NCBI RefSeq assembly: GCF_000956525.1
Contig: NZ_JYIW01000018.1
Span: 87,337 to 151,336, forward strand
DNA from: Microbacterium oxydans
Lineage (GTDB): Bacteria; Actinomycetota; Actinomycetes; Actinomycetales; Microbacteriaceae
Length of the DNA stretch: 64,000 nt
Direction: 5' to 3'
The notes below the pieces were generated by a model. The model searched no databases and had not been told where the DNA came from. It worked only from the letters and a program-made list of their open reading frames with translations. How positions within the stretch are numbered: the first letter of the stretch is position 1; every line of letters begins with the position of its first letter. Of the stretch, positions 34,567 to 42,486 are shown piece after piece. The translations under genes were made by a program, and so were the position numbers.

Positions 34567-35967
34567 TCAGCGCCGCACGCGCGCTCTGGTCTTCGTCACG
34601 CTGTCGAGCGTGGCGCGCACCGGCGTGCCGAGGTACAGCCCCAGCGAGGCGCCGGATGCCAGGCCGACGCCGACCACGGCGGCGTACACGAGCGAGCCGC
34701 CGGCGCCGACGACCGCGGTCGCCGTGCCGTCGGTGTGGACCATCTCGAGCAGCCCCTGGAAGACCGCGACACCGGGCACGAGCGGCACGATGGCCGCTGT
34801 CGTCACGGCCACCGACGGCACGTGCAGGTTGTGCGCGATCATCACCCCGATGAAGCTCGCGAGCAGCGCACCGACGGCGCTCGCGGCCGCAGGGTGCAGA
34901 TTGACGGCGATCGATCCGGTGTAGCCGGCGATCGTGATGGCGCTCAGCAGCGCACTCACCAGGATGATGCGGATGCCCGCACCGTTGAAGACCGCCACCG
35001 CGACGGCGATGATGATCGCGCCGGCGAACACGCTCGGCAGTGGACCGAAGGGTGCAGGATCGTCTGGCAGGTCCATCGTGAATCCGAGCACGCTGCCGAG
35101 CTCGAGGCCGACGAGGATGCCGATCACCACCCCGAGCGTCTGCATCGTGAGGTCGAGGATCCGACCGCCGGCCGTGAGTGCGAAACCGTCGATCGCGTCC
35201 TGGGCCGCGCCGACCACGGTGAGGCCGGCGAGCATCAGCACGATGCCGGAGGCGACGATGATCGACGGGCGGATGCCGACGAACGGCTCGATCCCGGCGG
35301 CGCCGAGTGCCGACACGGCCACCGCCACGACGGTCGTCACGAAGCCACCGGCGATCTGGCTGAAGAAGAGGGGGACCTGCACGCGGGCGAGGGCCGCCTG
35401 GGTGAGTGCGGCCGCGAGGGCGGCGACGAACGTGAGTCCGACGATGATCGGTGTCGCGCCGAGGAGGATGCTGACGCCGACCGCGAGGAGGGCGCGGGCG
35501 ACCACGACCACCGGCTGCTGGTAGCGGAATGGCACCCGGCGGATCACGCGGAAGGCCGTGCGGGCCGACTCCAGATCGAGACCTGCGCGGATGTCGGAGA
35601 CGAGCGCCTGCACGCGCTGCAGCTTGGCGTGATCCGGGGCGGTGACCCGCACGACGCGCACCAGGGTCTCCGGCCAGACCTCGCCGCTCAGGTGGAACGA
35701 CACCGTGATCGAGTTGTAGGTCACGTCGACCTGCACGCCGCGCAGGCCGTAGGAGTCGCAGACCCTGGTGATCGCGAGCGTCACCTCATGGGCCGAGGCG
35801 CCGACCGCGAACATCGACTCGCCGATGCGGGTCGCGAGGTCGAGCACCCTCGGCACCGTGCGCTCGTCGATGATGGGCATGACTTCGGTCGGAGCGACGT
35901 TCGAGGGGTCGGTGTGCAGGATCCTGTGCACCGAGGCGAGCAGCCGCCGCTGGGTCTTCGGGGACAT
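34567..35967 (-). CDS. thrE: Threonine/serine exporter ThrE family protein
   Basis: A 466-residue protein with the full ThrE layout: a soluble N-terminal domain (about 40-150, GESMFAVGASAHEVTLAI then VDVTYNSITVSF), followed by about ten hydrophobic segments in two blocks (ThrE and ThrE_2 domains). In corynebacteria ThrE exports L-threonine and L-serine by proton antiport. It ends 10 bases from the convergent FUSC gene; no terminator is seen between them. Confidence 0.85.
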   Translation of the reverse strand: MSPKTQRRLLASVHRILHTDPSNVAPTEVMPIIDERTVPRVLDLATRIGESMFAVGASAHEVTLAITRVCDSYGLRGVQVDVTYNSITVSFHLSGEVWPETLVRVVRVTAPDHAKLQRVQALVSDIRAGLDLESARTAFRVIRRVPFRYQQPVVVVARALLAVGVSILLGATPIIVGLTFVAALAAALTQAALARVQVPLFFSQIAGGFVTTVVAVAVSALGAAGIEPFVGIRPSIIVASGIVLMLAGLTVVGAAQDAIDGFALTAGGRILDLTMQTLGVVIGILVGLELGSVLGFTMDLPDDPAPFGPLPSVFAGAIIIAVAVAVFNGAGIRIILVSALLSAITIAGYTGSIAVNLHPAAASAVGALLASFIGVMIAHNLHVPSVAVTTAAIVPLVPGVAVFQGLLEMVHTDGTATAVVGAGGSLVYAAVVGVGLASGASLGLYLGTPVRATLDSVTKTRARVRR

Positions 35968-36021
35968 GCATCCATTCTCCCGTCCGTCCGCTGAGCGTGT
36001 GCCCCGCCCCGCCGCCTCGGG

Positions 36022-36864
36022 TCAGCGCGCGAGTGCGGCGAGTTCGGCTCGATTGCGTGCGCCGGTCTTGCGCAGCAGCTTCGAGACGTGGAACTTCACG
36101 GTGTGCGGGCTGATGCGCAGCTCGGCGGCGATCTCGGCGTTGCGGGCACCGGTGCTCAGCAGTCGCAGCACGTCGCGCTCCCGCTCGCTGAGGTCGATGT
36201 CCTCCTCGACCGAGTGTGTGGATGCCGGCGGCGGGTCGAGCGGCAGCACGATGCTGAGATCGCTGCCCCATCCCGGTGTGGACGAGACGCTGAGGGTGCC
36301 GTCGGTCGCGCTGACCTGCTCGGCGATCCTGCGCAGTGCGTCGTCGTGGGCGGTGAGCTCGCCGCTGCCGTCGTCCCTGATGCCGATCAGCAGGTTCAGG
36401 CCGTCGCAGTCCCACTGGATGCGCACCCGGCGGGCGTCGTCGGCGTCAGCGAAGGCGAGCACGGCGTTGCGGACGATCGCCCGCGCCGACAGCGCGACAG
36501 CGCCGGGGAGCGCACGCCCGTTCGCCGGCGGCTCGACGAACTGCACGTCGAGCTGCCCGAAGCGCACGAGCGGGCGCAGGTCGCGCTTCAGTCGTTCGAA
36601 CGCGCCGACCACGGGTTCGAGGAAGTCGCTCTCGCGCACATCGGATGCTGTGCGCAGCTCGACGAGTGCGGCCGCGGTCACATCGATCGCGGTCTGCCTG
36701 GCCGCCTGGTCGCCGAGGCGGGTCGAGCGCAGCACCGCGAGGATCGATTCGAGCGTGACCGCGTGCCGGTCGGACTGCTCGGCGAGGATGCGGGCCTGCT
36801 CCGAGCTGTGCACTCGTGCGGCCTGCGAGGTGACTGCGCCGTGGGTCGTGACGGTGGTGGACAT
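36022..36864 (-). CDS. HATPase-LuxR fusion regulator
   Basis: A 280-residue protein that joins a GHKL-type ATPase fold (about 60-205) to a C-terminal LuxR HTH (about 220-278, [20 protein letters not shown] then [14 protein letters not shown]). The ATPase part has an N-box-like [17 protein letters not shown] and a G1-like IRDDGSGE, but I see no phospho-acceptor His and no receiver domain. So a sensor-like ATP-binding module and the DNA-binding module are in one chain. It is divergent from hxlB-hxlA and has CTAGCC repeats in the shared promoter, so it probably controls the formaldehyde-fixation genes. Confidence 0.8.
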   Translation of the reverse strand: MSTTVTTHGAVTSQAARVHSSEQARILAEQSDRHAVTLESILAVLRSTRLGDQAARQTAIDVTAAALVELRTASDVRESDFLEPVVGAFERLKRDLRPLVRFGQLDVQFVEPPANGRALPGAVALSARAIVRNAVLAFADADDARRVRIQWDCDGLNLLIGIRDDGSGELTAHDDALRRIAEQVSATDGTLSVSSTPGWGSDLSIVLPLDPPPASTHSVEEDIDLSERERDVLRLLSTGARNAEIAAELRISPHTVKFHVSKLLRKTGARNRAELAALAR

Positions 36865-36871
36865 GTCCCGA

Positions 36872-36907
36872 GGCTAGTCGATCGGGCAGCGCTAGCCGAG
36901 CGGCTAG
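36872..36907. promoter_or_regulatory. Candidate LuxR-type operator with three CTAGCC half-sites
   Basis: CTAGCC-GAGC-GGCTAG (36892-36907) is a perfect inverted repeat, and a third half-site GGCTAG lies at 36872-36877. They occupy the 99-base region between the HATPase-LuxR gene and hxlB. CTAG is rare in such genomes, which makes three copies in 36 bases notable. Confidence 0.55.
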
Positions 36908-36963
36908 TTCTTCCAGACATTCGGCGGACCCCGGCGCGACGCACGTCGTTCGATGATCGAGGG

Positions 36964-37542
36964 ATGAGCACTCCCACCGCCACCTCCGCCGACGCGATCC
37001 GTATCGTCCGGACCGAGACGGATGCCGCGCTCCAGGCGCTCGCCGACACCGGGTCCGATGCGATCGACGCGCTCGCCGAGGCCGTGCTCGACGCAGATCG
37101 CGTGTTCCTCCTCGGCGCCGGTCGCTCCGGACTCGCGCTGCGGATGACCGCGATGCGACTCATGCACCTCGGGCTCAGGGTCTTCGTGGTCGGCGACACG
37201 ACGACGCCGGCGATCGAGCGGGGTGACCTGCTGCTCACCGCGACCGGTTCAGGCACGACGACCGGGATCGTCCGCGCCGCCACGACCGCGCGCGAGGTCG
37301 GTGCGATGGTCGCGACGATCACGACCGCCCCAGAGTCGCCGGTCGCCGAGCTCTCGCGGGTCGTCGTGGCGGTGCCGGCCGCCGGCAAGCTCGACCGCTC
37401 CGGTGCCGCCTCGGCGCAGTACGCGGGCAGCCTGTTCGAACAGACCGTCGTCCTCCTCGGCGATGCGCTGTTCCACGCGCTCTGGCAGCGCAGCGGGGCC
37501 TCGGCGGACGACCTCTGGCCGCGCCACTCGAACCTCGAATGA
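36964..37542 (+). CDS. hxlB: 6-phospho-3-hexuloisomerase
   Basis: A 192-residue SIS-domain protein. The SIS signature is FLLGAGRSGLALRMTAMRLM (about 44-63), followed by VFVVGDTTTPAIERGDLLL and TATGSGTT. The family converts D-arabino-3-hexulose 6-phosphate to fructose 6-phosphate, second step of the ribulose monophosphate route for fixing formaldehyde. It is followed after 38 bases by hxlA and is divergent from a dedicated-looking regulator. Confidence 0.9.
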   Translation: MSTPTATSADAIRIVRTETDAALQALADTGSDAIDALAEAVLDADRVFLLGAGRSGLALRMTAMRLMHLGLRVFVVGDTTTPAIERGDLLLTATGSGTTTGIVRAATTAREVGAMVATITTAPESPVAELSRVVVAVPAAGKLDRSGAASAQYAGSLFEQTVVLLGDALFHALWQRSGASADDLWPRHSNLE

Positions 37543-37580
37543 TCCAGGCCTCCCGGCCGACACCTCACGAAAGCAGGAAC

Positions 37581-38204
37581 ATGAAGATCCAGTTCGCCAT
37601 CGACACCCTCACCACCGAAGCGGCACTCGACCTCGCAGCATCCGCCGCCGAGCACGTCGACATCCTCGAGCTCGGCACCCCGCTCATCAAGAGCGAGGGC
37701 CTCTCGGTCGTCACCGCCATGAAGCAGGCGCACCCTGACAAGATCGTCTTCGCCGATCTGAAGACGATGGATGCCGGTGAGCTCGAGGCCGAGATCGCAT
37801 TCGCGGCCGGCGCCGACCTCGTCACGGTGCTCGGCTCGGCCGATGACAGCACCATCACCGGCGCGGTGAAGGCAGCCACGAAGCACGGCAAGGGCATCGT
37901 CGTCGACCTGATCGGTGTCGCCGACAAGGCCGCCCGCGCGAAGGAGGTCGTCGCCCTCGGCGCCGAGTTCGTCGAGATGCACGCCGGTCTCGACGAGCAG
38001 GCGAAGGAGGGCTACTCGCTCGACGGGCTGCTCGAGGCCGGCCGCGCCGCGGGTGTGCCGTTCTCGGTCGCGGGTGGCGTGAACGCCTCATCGATCGCGG
38101 CCGTGCAGGCCTCCGGCGCGCAGATCGCCGTCGCCGGCGGCGCGATCTACGGCGCCCCTGACGTCGCTGCCGCGGCTGCAGGGCTCCGGGCCGCGCTGGT
38201 CTGA
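37581..38204 (+). CDS. hxlA: 3-hexulose-6-phosphate synthase
   Basis: A 207-residue TIM-barrel enzyme of the orotidine-phosphate-decarboxylase superfamily. MKIQFAIDTLTTEAAL, then VDILELGTPLIKSEG, VFADLKTMDAGE and DLIGV are the HPS landmarks. It condenses formaldehyde with ribulose 5-phosphate. The start follows AGCAGGAAC. With hxlB it gives the cell a compact way to detoxify or assimilate formaldehyde, for example that released by oxidative demethylation by enzymes such as the SolA-like oxidase further right. Confidence 0.92.
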   Translation: MKIQFAIDTLTTEAALDLAASAAEHVDILELGTPLIKSEGLSVVTAMKQAHPDKIVFADLKTMDAGELEAEIAFAAGADLVTVLGSADDSTITGAVKAATKHGKGIVVDLIGVADKAARAKEVVALGAEFVEMHAGLDEQAKEGYSLDGLLEAGRAAGVPFSVAGGVNASSIAAVQASGAQIAVAGGAIYGAPDVAAAAAGLRAALV

Positions 38205-38217
38205 TCCGCACCGCACG

Positions 38218-38251
38218 ATTGAGGCCCGCCGGATATCCGGCGGGCCTCAGT
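38218..38251. terminator. Terminator after hxlA
   Basis: A 30-base perfect palindrome (TGAGGCCCGCCGGAT and its complement, 38220-38249) lies 15 bases after hxlA and 22 bases before the end of the convergent Pr6Pr gene, so it can serve both. Confidence 0.75.
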
Positions 38252-38273
38252 CAGTCGGATCGTGCCGACGCGA

Positions 38274-38903
38274 TCAGGCGTGCACTGCCCGCTGGCGAAC
38301 GTTCCCGAGCCAGCGGATCAGCAGTGCGAGCAGGAAGAAGACCACGACGAGCGCCGCGCACCAGAGCGCGACGCCGCCATATCCACCGTTCCGCTCCGGG
38401 TTGTAGAACGGGTACGGGTAGAACCCGTCGACCGCGCCGCGCACGATCGAGAAGATCGAGTACGCGGCGGGCCAGATCATCCACCACAGCACGACCCGGA
38501 ACGGCAGGCGGCGGTGCGGCGGCCAGAGGATCCAGTCCAGGATCCCGGCGACCGGCACGATCATGTGCACGACGACGTTGACCCACGGGATGACCGGACC
38601 GATGTCGCCGTCGCCGAGGATCGTGTTGAACACGATGCCGACGAACACGATGTAGACGACCACGCCACCGCGGATGGCGACCACCGCGTCCGACGGATCC
38701 TTGCGCCCGCGCAGCAGGCGAACAGCGCTCACGATGAACACGATCGAGATCATCAGATTCGACAGATTCGTGAAGTAGGCGAAGAAGTTCGGGATGCTGT
38801 AGCCGTTGGCGACGGTCACGGCGAACAGCTGCACGAACACGGCTGTCAGCGAGAGCGCGGCGAACACGAGCCGGAAGATGATGGCGGCGACGCGGGAAGT
38901 CAT
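38274..38903 (-). CDS. Pr6Pr family membrane protein
   Basis: A 209-residue membrane protein with six predicted helices, beginning RVAAIIFRLVFAALSLTAVF and showing FFAYFTNLSNLM and WVNVVVHMIVPVAGILDW, the Pr6Pr (FAR-17a/AIG1-like) pattern. The conserved Asn/Thr in the second helix and the His in the fourth match intramembrane hydrolases of the AIG1 type, but bacterial function is unproven. It follows the epoxide hydrolase gene by 51 bases on the same strand. Confidence 0.75.
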   Translation of the reverse strand: MTSRVAAIIFRLVFAALSLTAVFVQLFAVTVANGYSIPNFFAYFTNLSNLMISIVFIVSAVRLLRGRKDPSDAVVAIRGGVVVYIVFVGIVFNTILGDGDIGPVIPWVNVVVHMIVPVAGILDWILWPPHRRLPFRVVLWWMIWPAAYSIFSIVRGAVDGFYPYPFYNPERNGGYGGVALWCAALVVVFFLLALLIRWLGNVRQRAVHA

Positions 38904-38954
38904 GCCCTCAATGTAGCGGTGCGTGCGCGTCGGACCGACGCGACCTCGTCGGGA

Positions 38955-40100
38955 TCATTCCGGGCTGCGTCCGGGCTGCAGCTCTCGCGCGAATGCCGCG
39001 ATGTCGTCAGCGAGCAGTGCGGGCTCCTCATGCGGGGCGAAATGGCCGCCCCGCGGCATCCGCGTGTACCGGGTGAGGTGATAGGTGCGTTCGACCCAGC
39101 TCTGTGGGGGCGAAGCGAGATCATGCGGGAACAGCGCGACCGCGGTCGGCACCTCCACGCGCTCCACCGCGGTGGTCAGGCCCGCGGCGTGCTCGTAGTA
39201 CGCCCGGAACGAGGTGCCGATCGAGTTCGTGAACCAGTAGAGCGACCCCAGGGTCAGCAGATACTCGTCACTGAAGCGGGACGAGACATCACCGTCGCAA
39301 TCGCTCCAGGCGCAGTGCTTCTCGAGGACCCACGAGAGCAGGCCGGCGGGGGAGTCCGACACCGCCGGCGCGAGCGTGAGCGGCCGGGTCTGCTGCTGGT
39401 GCTGGTAGGCGCCCTCGGCGGACAGCCACGCCTGGACCCGTGAAAGGTGTGCGCGCTCCTCCGGCGTGATCGACGCGTCGTCGACGTCGGACGGCGGGGC
39501 GACGGCCAGCAGATGGATGCCGACCAGTTCGTCGGGGTACGCCTGGGCGAGACGCGACGTGATCCCGGCGCCGAGGTCGCCGCCGTGCGCCAGATACCGC
39601 GAGATGCCGAGATGCTCGGTCATCAGCAGATGCCAGAGGTCGTGCGTCTGCACGCCCAGCCGCGGCCGTTGCGGGGAGAACGGCAGGCCGGGCAGTGCCG
39701 GCACGATCACGGTCGCGGCATGTGCGGCATCACCGCCGAACTGCGACGGCGTCGCCAGTCGTTGCGCGACCTCCGTGAGCTCGAGCGCGGTGCTGGGCCA
39801 GCCGTTCGTGAGCAGGATCGGGACACCGTCGCCGCCGGGCTCTGCATCGAAGCGCAGATACGCGATGTCGGTGCCGTCGATGTCTGCCGTGTGCCAGGGC
39901 AGATCGGCGATGCTCCGCTCCTGCGCCCGCCAGTCGAAGTCCTCGGCCCAGATGCGGACGAGCCGCCGCAGCTCCCCCTGATCGGTGCCGGCGTCCCAGC
40001 CCGTCGCCGGCCACGGCTCGGGCCATCTGGTCGCGTGCAGGCGTCGCCGCAACTCGGCGAGATCGTCATCGCTCACATCGAGAGCGGGGATGAGCGGCAT
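38955..40100 (-). CDS. Epoxide hydrolase (alpha/beta fold, EHN-type)
   Basis: A 381-residue alpha/beta hydrolase with the N-terminal EHN domain (LHATRWPEPWP, residues about 18-28). The oxyanion loop is NGWPST, the nucleophile Asp lies in AHGGDLGAGI and the catalytic His in RGGHFAPHEEP. It hydrolyses an epoxide to a diol by the family mechanism. GGAAGGTGCCCC precedes the ATG on the minus strand. Sequence upstream in frame is Arg/Pro-rich and not coding. Confidence 0.85.
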   Translation of the reverse strand: MPLIPALDVSDDDLAELRRRLHATRWPEPWPATGWDAGTDQGELRRLVRIWAEDFDWRAQERSIADLPWHTADIDGTDIAYLRFDAEPGGDGVPILLTNGWPSTALELTEVAQRLATPSQFGGDAAHAATVIVPALPGLPFSPQRPRLGVQTHDLWHLLMTEHLGISRYLAHGGDLGAGITSRLAQAYPDELVGIHLLAVAPPSDVDDASITPEERAHLSRVQAWLSAEGAYQHQQQTRPLTLAPAVSDSPAGLLSWVLEKHCAWSDCDGDVSSRFSDEYLLTLGSLYWFTNSIGTSFRAYYEHAAGLTTAVERVEVPTAVALFPHDLASPPQSWVERTYHLTRYTRMPRGGHFAPHEEPALLADDIAAFARELQPGRSPE

Positions 40101-40428
40101 CGGGGCACCTTCCGGAACTGCGGCTGGATGACACGGAGACGCTATCGCAGGGCTCCGACGCTCGGGACGACGCGGATGCGGCCGGGCATCCGCGCGCTCT
40201 GTGCTCACCCGGAGGCAGGCACGCAACGCGCCGGACACCGGGATAGCGCATCCGCATCTCCGAGGGCAAGCCCCTCGTGGCGGTGCTGTGCGTGACCTAT
40301 GTTCAGTGGCGCGGGGTGCGGAAGCCCTCGAGGGTGCGGCTTCAGCCTTTCCCCCGCGCGCCGGTGGTCTGCGGTCGCTCCCATCGGAGCGCAGCGGGCC
40401 GCCGGCGGTTCTGCTCTTGGACCCCGGA
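40101..40428. other. 328-base region upstream of the epoxide hydrolase gene
   Basis: No gene supported on either strand. It should hold the epoxide-hydrolase promoter. GAAGCC and GGCTTC (40321-40343) form a weak hairpin that could end the acidic-protein transcript coming from the right. Nothing else is recognisable. Confidence 0.4.
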
Positions 40429-40671
40429 CTACTGCGAGATGCCCAGGTCTGGGTCGACGTTCGACTCGGCGCCCTGTTCCAGCGGGTCGAGTTCGACGTC
40501 GTCGCCCTGCTCGAGCTCGTCGGCATCGTCGGCGTCCTGCTGATCGGCGTCGTACTGCACGGCGTCCGGCGCGGCCGGGTCGTCGGCGGTGAAGGTCTTC
40601 TCGCCGGCCGGAGTCTCGGCCTCGGCGTCGAAGGGGCCCTGGTCCTCGGGGTACGAGCGGGGTTCAGACAT
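40429..40671 (-). CDS. Small acidic protein, unknown function
   Basis: An 80-residue protein rich in Asp and Glu (for example YDADQQDADDADELEQGDD) with almost no hydrophobic residues, so it is probably disordered. GAGAGG lies before the ATG. Its composition resembles short acidic proteins common in Microbacteriaceae, but I know no function. It is between the GH114-like and epoxide-hydrolase genes on the same strand. Confidence 0.6.
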   Translation of the reverse strand: MSEPRSYPEDQGPFDAEAETPAGEKTFTADDPAAPDAVQYDADQQDADDADELEQGDDVELDPLEQGAESNVDPDLGISQ

Positions 40672-40800
40672 GGGGGAGTCCTCTCAGTCGGATGCCGGAT
40701 CCGAGAGCCGGATGCCGGAGCTGCCCAGCCTCGCGCACTCCGGCTTCCGCCGCGCACCCGTTGACAGGGCGCAGCCGGCGTGGTTCCGTTCGCTCCCTGC

Positions 40801-40854
40801 GGGTCAGCCCGCGCAGCGCGGGTCAGCCCGCGCAGCGCGGGTCAGCCCGCGCAG
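40801..40854. repeat. 19-base tandem repeat at the 3' end of the GH114-like gene
   Basis: GGGTCAGCCCGCGCAGCGC occurs at 40801-40819 and 40820-40838, and 16 bases of a third copy at 40839-40854. The third copy contains the stop codon (complement of TCA at 40842-40844) and final codons of the GH114-like gene. Each unit contains GCGCGGGCTGACCCGCGC-type hairpin potential on the minus strand, so the array may act as stacked terminators. Confidence 0.75.
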
Positions 40855-41696
40855 GTCTCGAACACGTACGCCTCGTCGTCCGGCGTCACGAGATCGCGGT
40901 CGCGCAGCACCATCGACGCGGGGGACTCGGGGTCGGCACACATCTCGGCGAACGCGCGCGGCAGCTGGTCGCTGTACTCGATGTCGATCACGCTGTCGCC
41001 GTAGACCTCGGTGTACGCCGCGCATTCCTGATAGGCCGCGCACTCCTCGGTGACCGCGAAGTCGAAGCCGGCCTGCGCGTGCAGCACCCGGGCGGCCTCT
41101 GCGGCGTTCTTCTGTCCGGCTGCGAGTCCTGAGGCGTGGGCAGCGTCGACCAGCATCGTCGCGAGCCAGAGGTTGTCGTCGAGCGTGAGCGCGCCGTCGG
41201 AGCGCGTGTACGAGTCGAGGTTGTCGAACTCGACAGCGTCGAACCCGGCATCCGCACAGGCGTCGATCCACGGCGTCACCTGCTGTGCGATGCGCGTGCG
41301 ATGTTCGGCGGTCGAGGTGTCGACGAGCGCCTCGTCCGGCCAGTCCGGGTCGAACACCGGCTCGCCGTCGTGATGCAGCAGCAGGTCCTCCGCCCAGGTG
41401 TCGAGCTCGCCCGGCTGCGTCTGGAAGCCGTTCACGTAACAGATCGAGTAGATCCCCGGTGCTGGGTCCGCCGACCGATCCCGCCCGACGATGCCGACGC
41501 CTGCCGCCGGTTCATAGGCGCCGCCGAGCTGATAGTCGGGCACCGCACCGGCGGGGAATCCTGTCGGAGCTGCGGATGCCGCGGCATCGGGCCGATTCCC
41601 CGCGTGCCCCACGTGTCCGGTCGTCTCGGCGCACCCGGTGAGGGCGAGCACCGCGGCGGCGAGCAGCGCCACGGCTCCGGTCGCGCGATTCAGCAC
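40842..41696 (-). CDS. GH114-like (endo-alpha-1,4-polygalactosaminidase family) lipoprotein
   Basis: A 284-residue lipoprotein. From the GTG at 41696 the signal peptide runs LNRATGAVALLAAAVLALTGC with the lipobox LTGC. The mature part has the GH114/TM1410 pattern: GIYSICYVNGFQTQPGE, then WIDACADAGFDAVEFDNLDSY, where the Glu and Asp are the likely catalytic acids, and DFAVTEECA. The family may cut galactosaminogalactan-type polymers. The ribosome-binding site is weak. It would act outside the membrane. Confidence 0.75.
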   Translation of the reverse strand: MLNRATGAVALLAAAVLALTGCAETTGHVGHAGNRPDAAASAAPTGFPAGAVPDYQLGGAYEPAAGVGIVGRDRSADPAPGIYSICYVNGFQTQPGELDTWAEDLLLHHDGEPVFDPDWPDEALVDTSTAEHRTRIAQQVTPWIDACADAGFDAVEFDNLDSYTRSDGALTLDDNLWLATMLVDAAHASGLAAGQKNAAEAARVLHAQAGFDFAVTEECAAYQECAAYTEVYGDSVIDIEYSDQLPRAFAEMCADPESPASMVLRDRDLVTPDDEAYVFETCAG

Positions 41697-41919
41697 GTCG
41701 CCCCGGACAGTTCGCCGCTTTCCTTCGAGCCCATCCCTCGAGCATAGGTCGGATGCTGCGGCCAGCCCTCGGGCGGATACTCCCATTCCTCCTGGCGGCC
41801 GTGCGGGAGGAGGTCGTGCATTCGCACGGCACCGATACGTGGCGATCCGGAATGCGCATCGCCGAGGTGTGGTTGCATATACATGCATCTGCATGGAATT
41901 CCTGAAAGGACCTCTCCGT
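41697..41919. promoter_or_regulatory. Divergent region with ATGCA-rich inverted repeats
   Basis: TGCAT-ATAC-ATGCA (41874-41887) followed by CTGCATG lies 33 bases upstream of the FMN-reductase start in an unusually AT-rich patch, a good operator candidate for a dimeric regulator. The rest of the divergent region holds no clear motif. Confidence 0.4.
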
Positions 41920-42486
41920 ATGACCACGTACACCGTCGGCTTCCTCGTCGGCAGCATCTCCTCGACCTCGATCAACCGCCGCCTCTCGAGGGCGCTCGTG
42001 AAGCTCGCGCCGCAGGCGGACCTGACGCTGACCGAGATCCCGATCGCCGGCCTGCCGTTCTACTCGGCAGACAACGACGGGGCGATCCCCGCGGAGGCCG
42101 CCGAGTTCAAGGCGGCGATCGAGGCATCCGACGCCGTCATCCTGATCACGCCGGAGTACAACCGCTCCGTGCCGGGTGTGCTGAAGAACGCACTCGACAC
42201 CGCCAGCCGTCCCTGGGGCCAGAACAGCCTCGCCGGCAAGCCCTCGGCCGTGATCGGCGGCTCGATCGGACCGATCGGCACCGCCGTGGCGCAGCAGCAC
42301 CTGCGTTCGATCCTGTCGTTCCTCGCCTCGCCCGAGCTGTCGCAGCCCGAGGCCTACATCCACATGCGCGACGGCCTCTTCACGGAAGACGGCGACGTGA
42401 CCGACGACTCGACCACCGAGTTCCTCGTGTCGTGGCTCAAGGCAGTGCACACGCACATCGCGAAGTCGCTCAGCGACGTCAGCTGA
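41920..42486 (+). CDS. NADPH-dependent FMN reductase family protein
   Basis: A 188-residue flavodoxin-fold reductase. The phosphate loop region is GSISSTSINRRLSRAL and the flavin loop is TPEYNRSVPGVLKNALD, both diagnostic. Such enzymes use NAD(P)H to reduce FMN, azo dyes, quinones or chromate. GAAAGGA precedes the ATG at 41920 by nine bases; an ATG at 41893 is less likely. The coding region overlaps the end of the convergent MFS gene by eight bases. Confidence 0.85.
   Translation: MTTYTVGFLVGSISSTSINRRLSRALVKLAPQADLTLTEIPIAGLPFYSADNDGAIPAEAAEFKAAIEASDAVILITPEYNRSVPGVLKNALDTASRPWGQNSLAGKPSAVIGGSIGPIGTAVAQQHLRSILSFLASPELSQPEAYIHMRDGLFTEDGDVTDDSTTEFLVSWLKAVHTHIAKSLSDVS

Noticed and set aside
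40101..40757. N-terminal extension of the epoxide hydrolase to a 600-residue protein
   Set aside because: The extension is Arg/Pro/Ser-rich, crosses the small acidic protein gene, and a good ribosome-binding site precedes the ATG at 40100.
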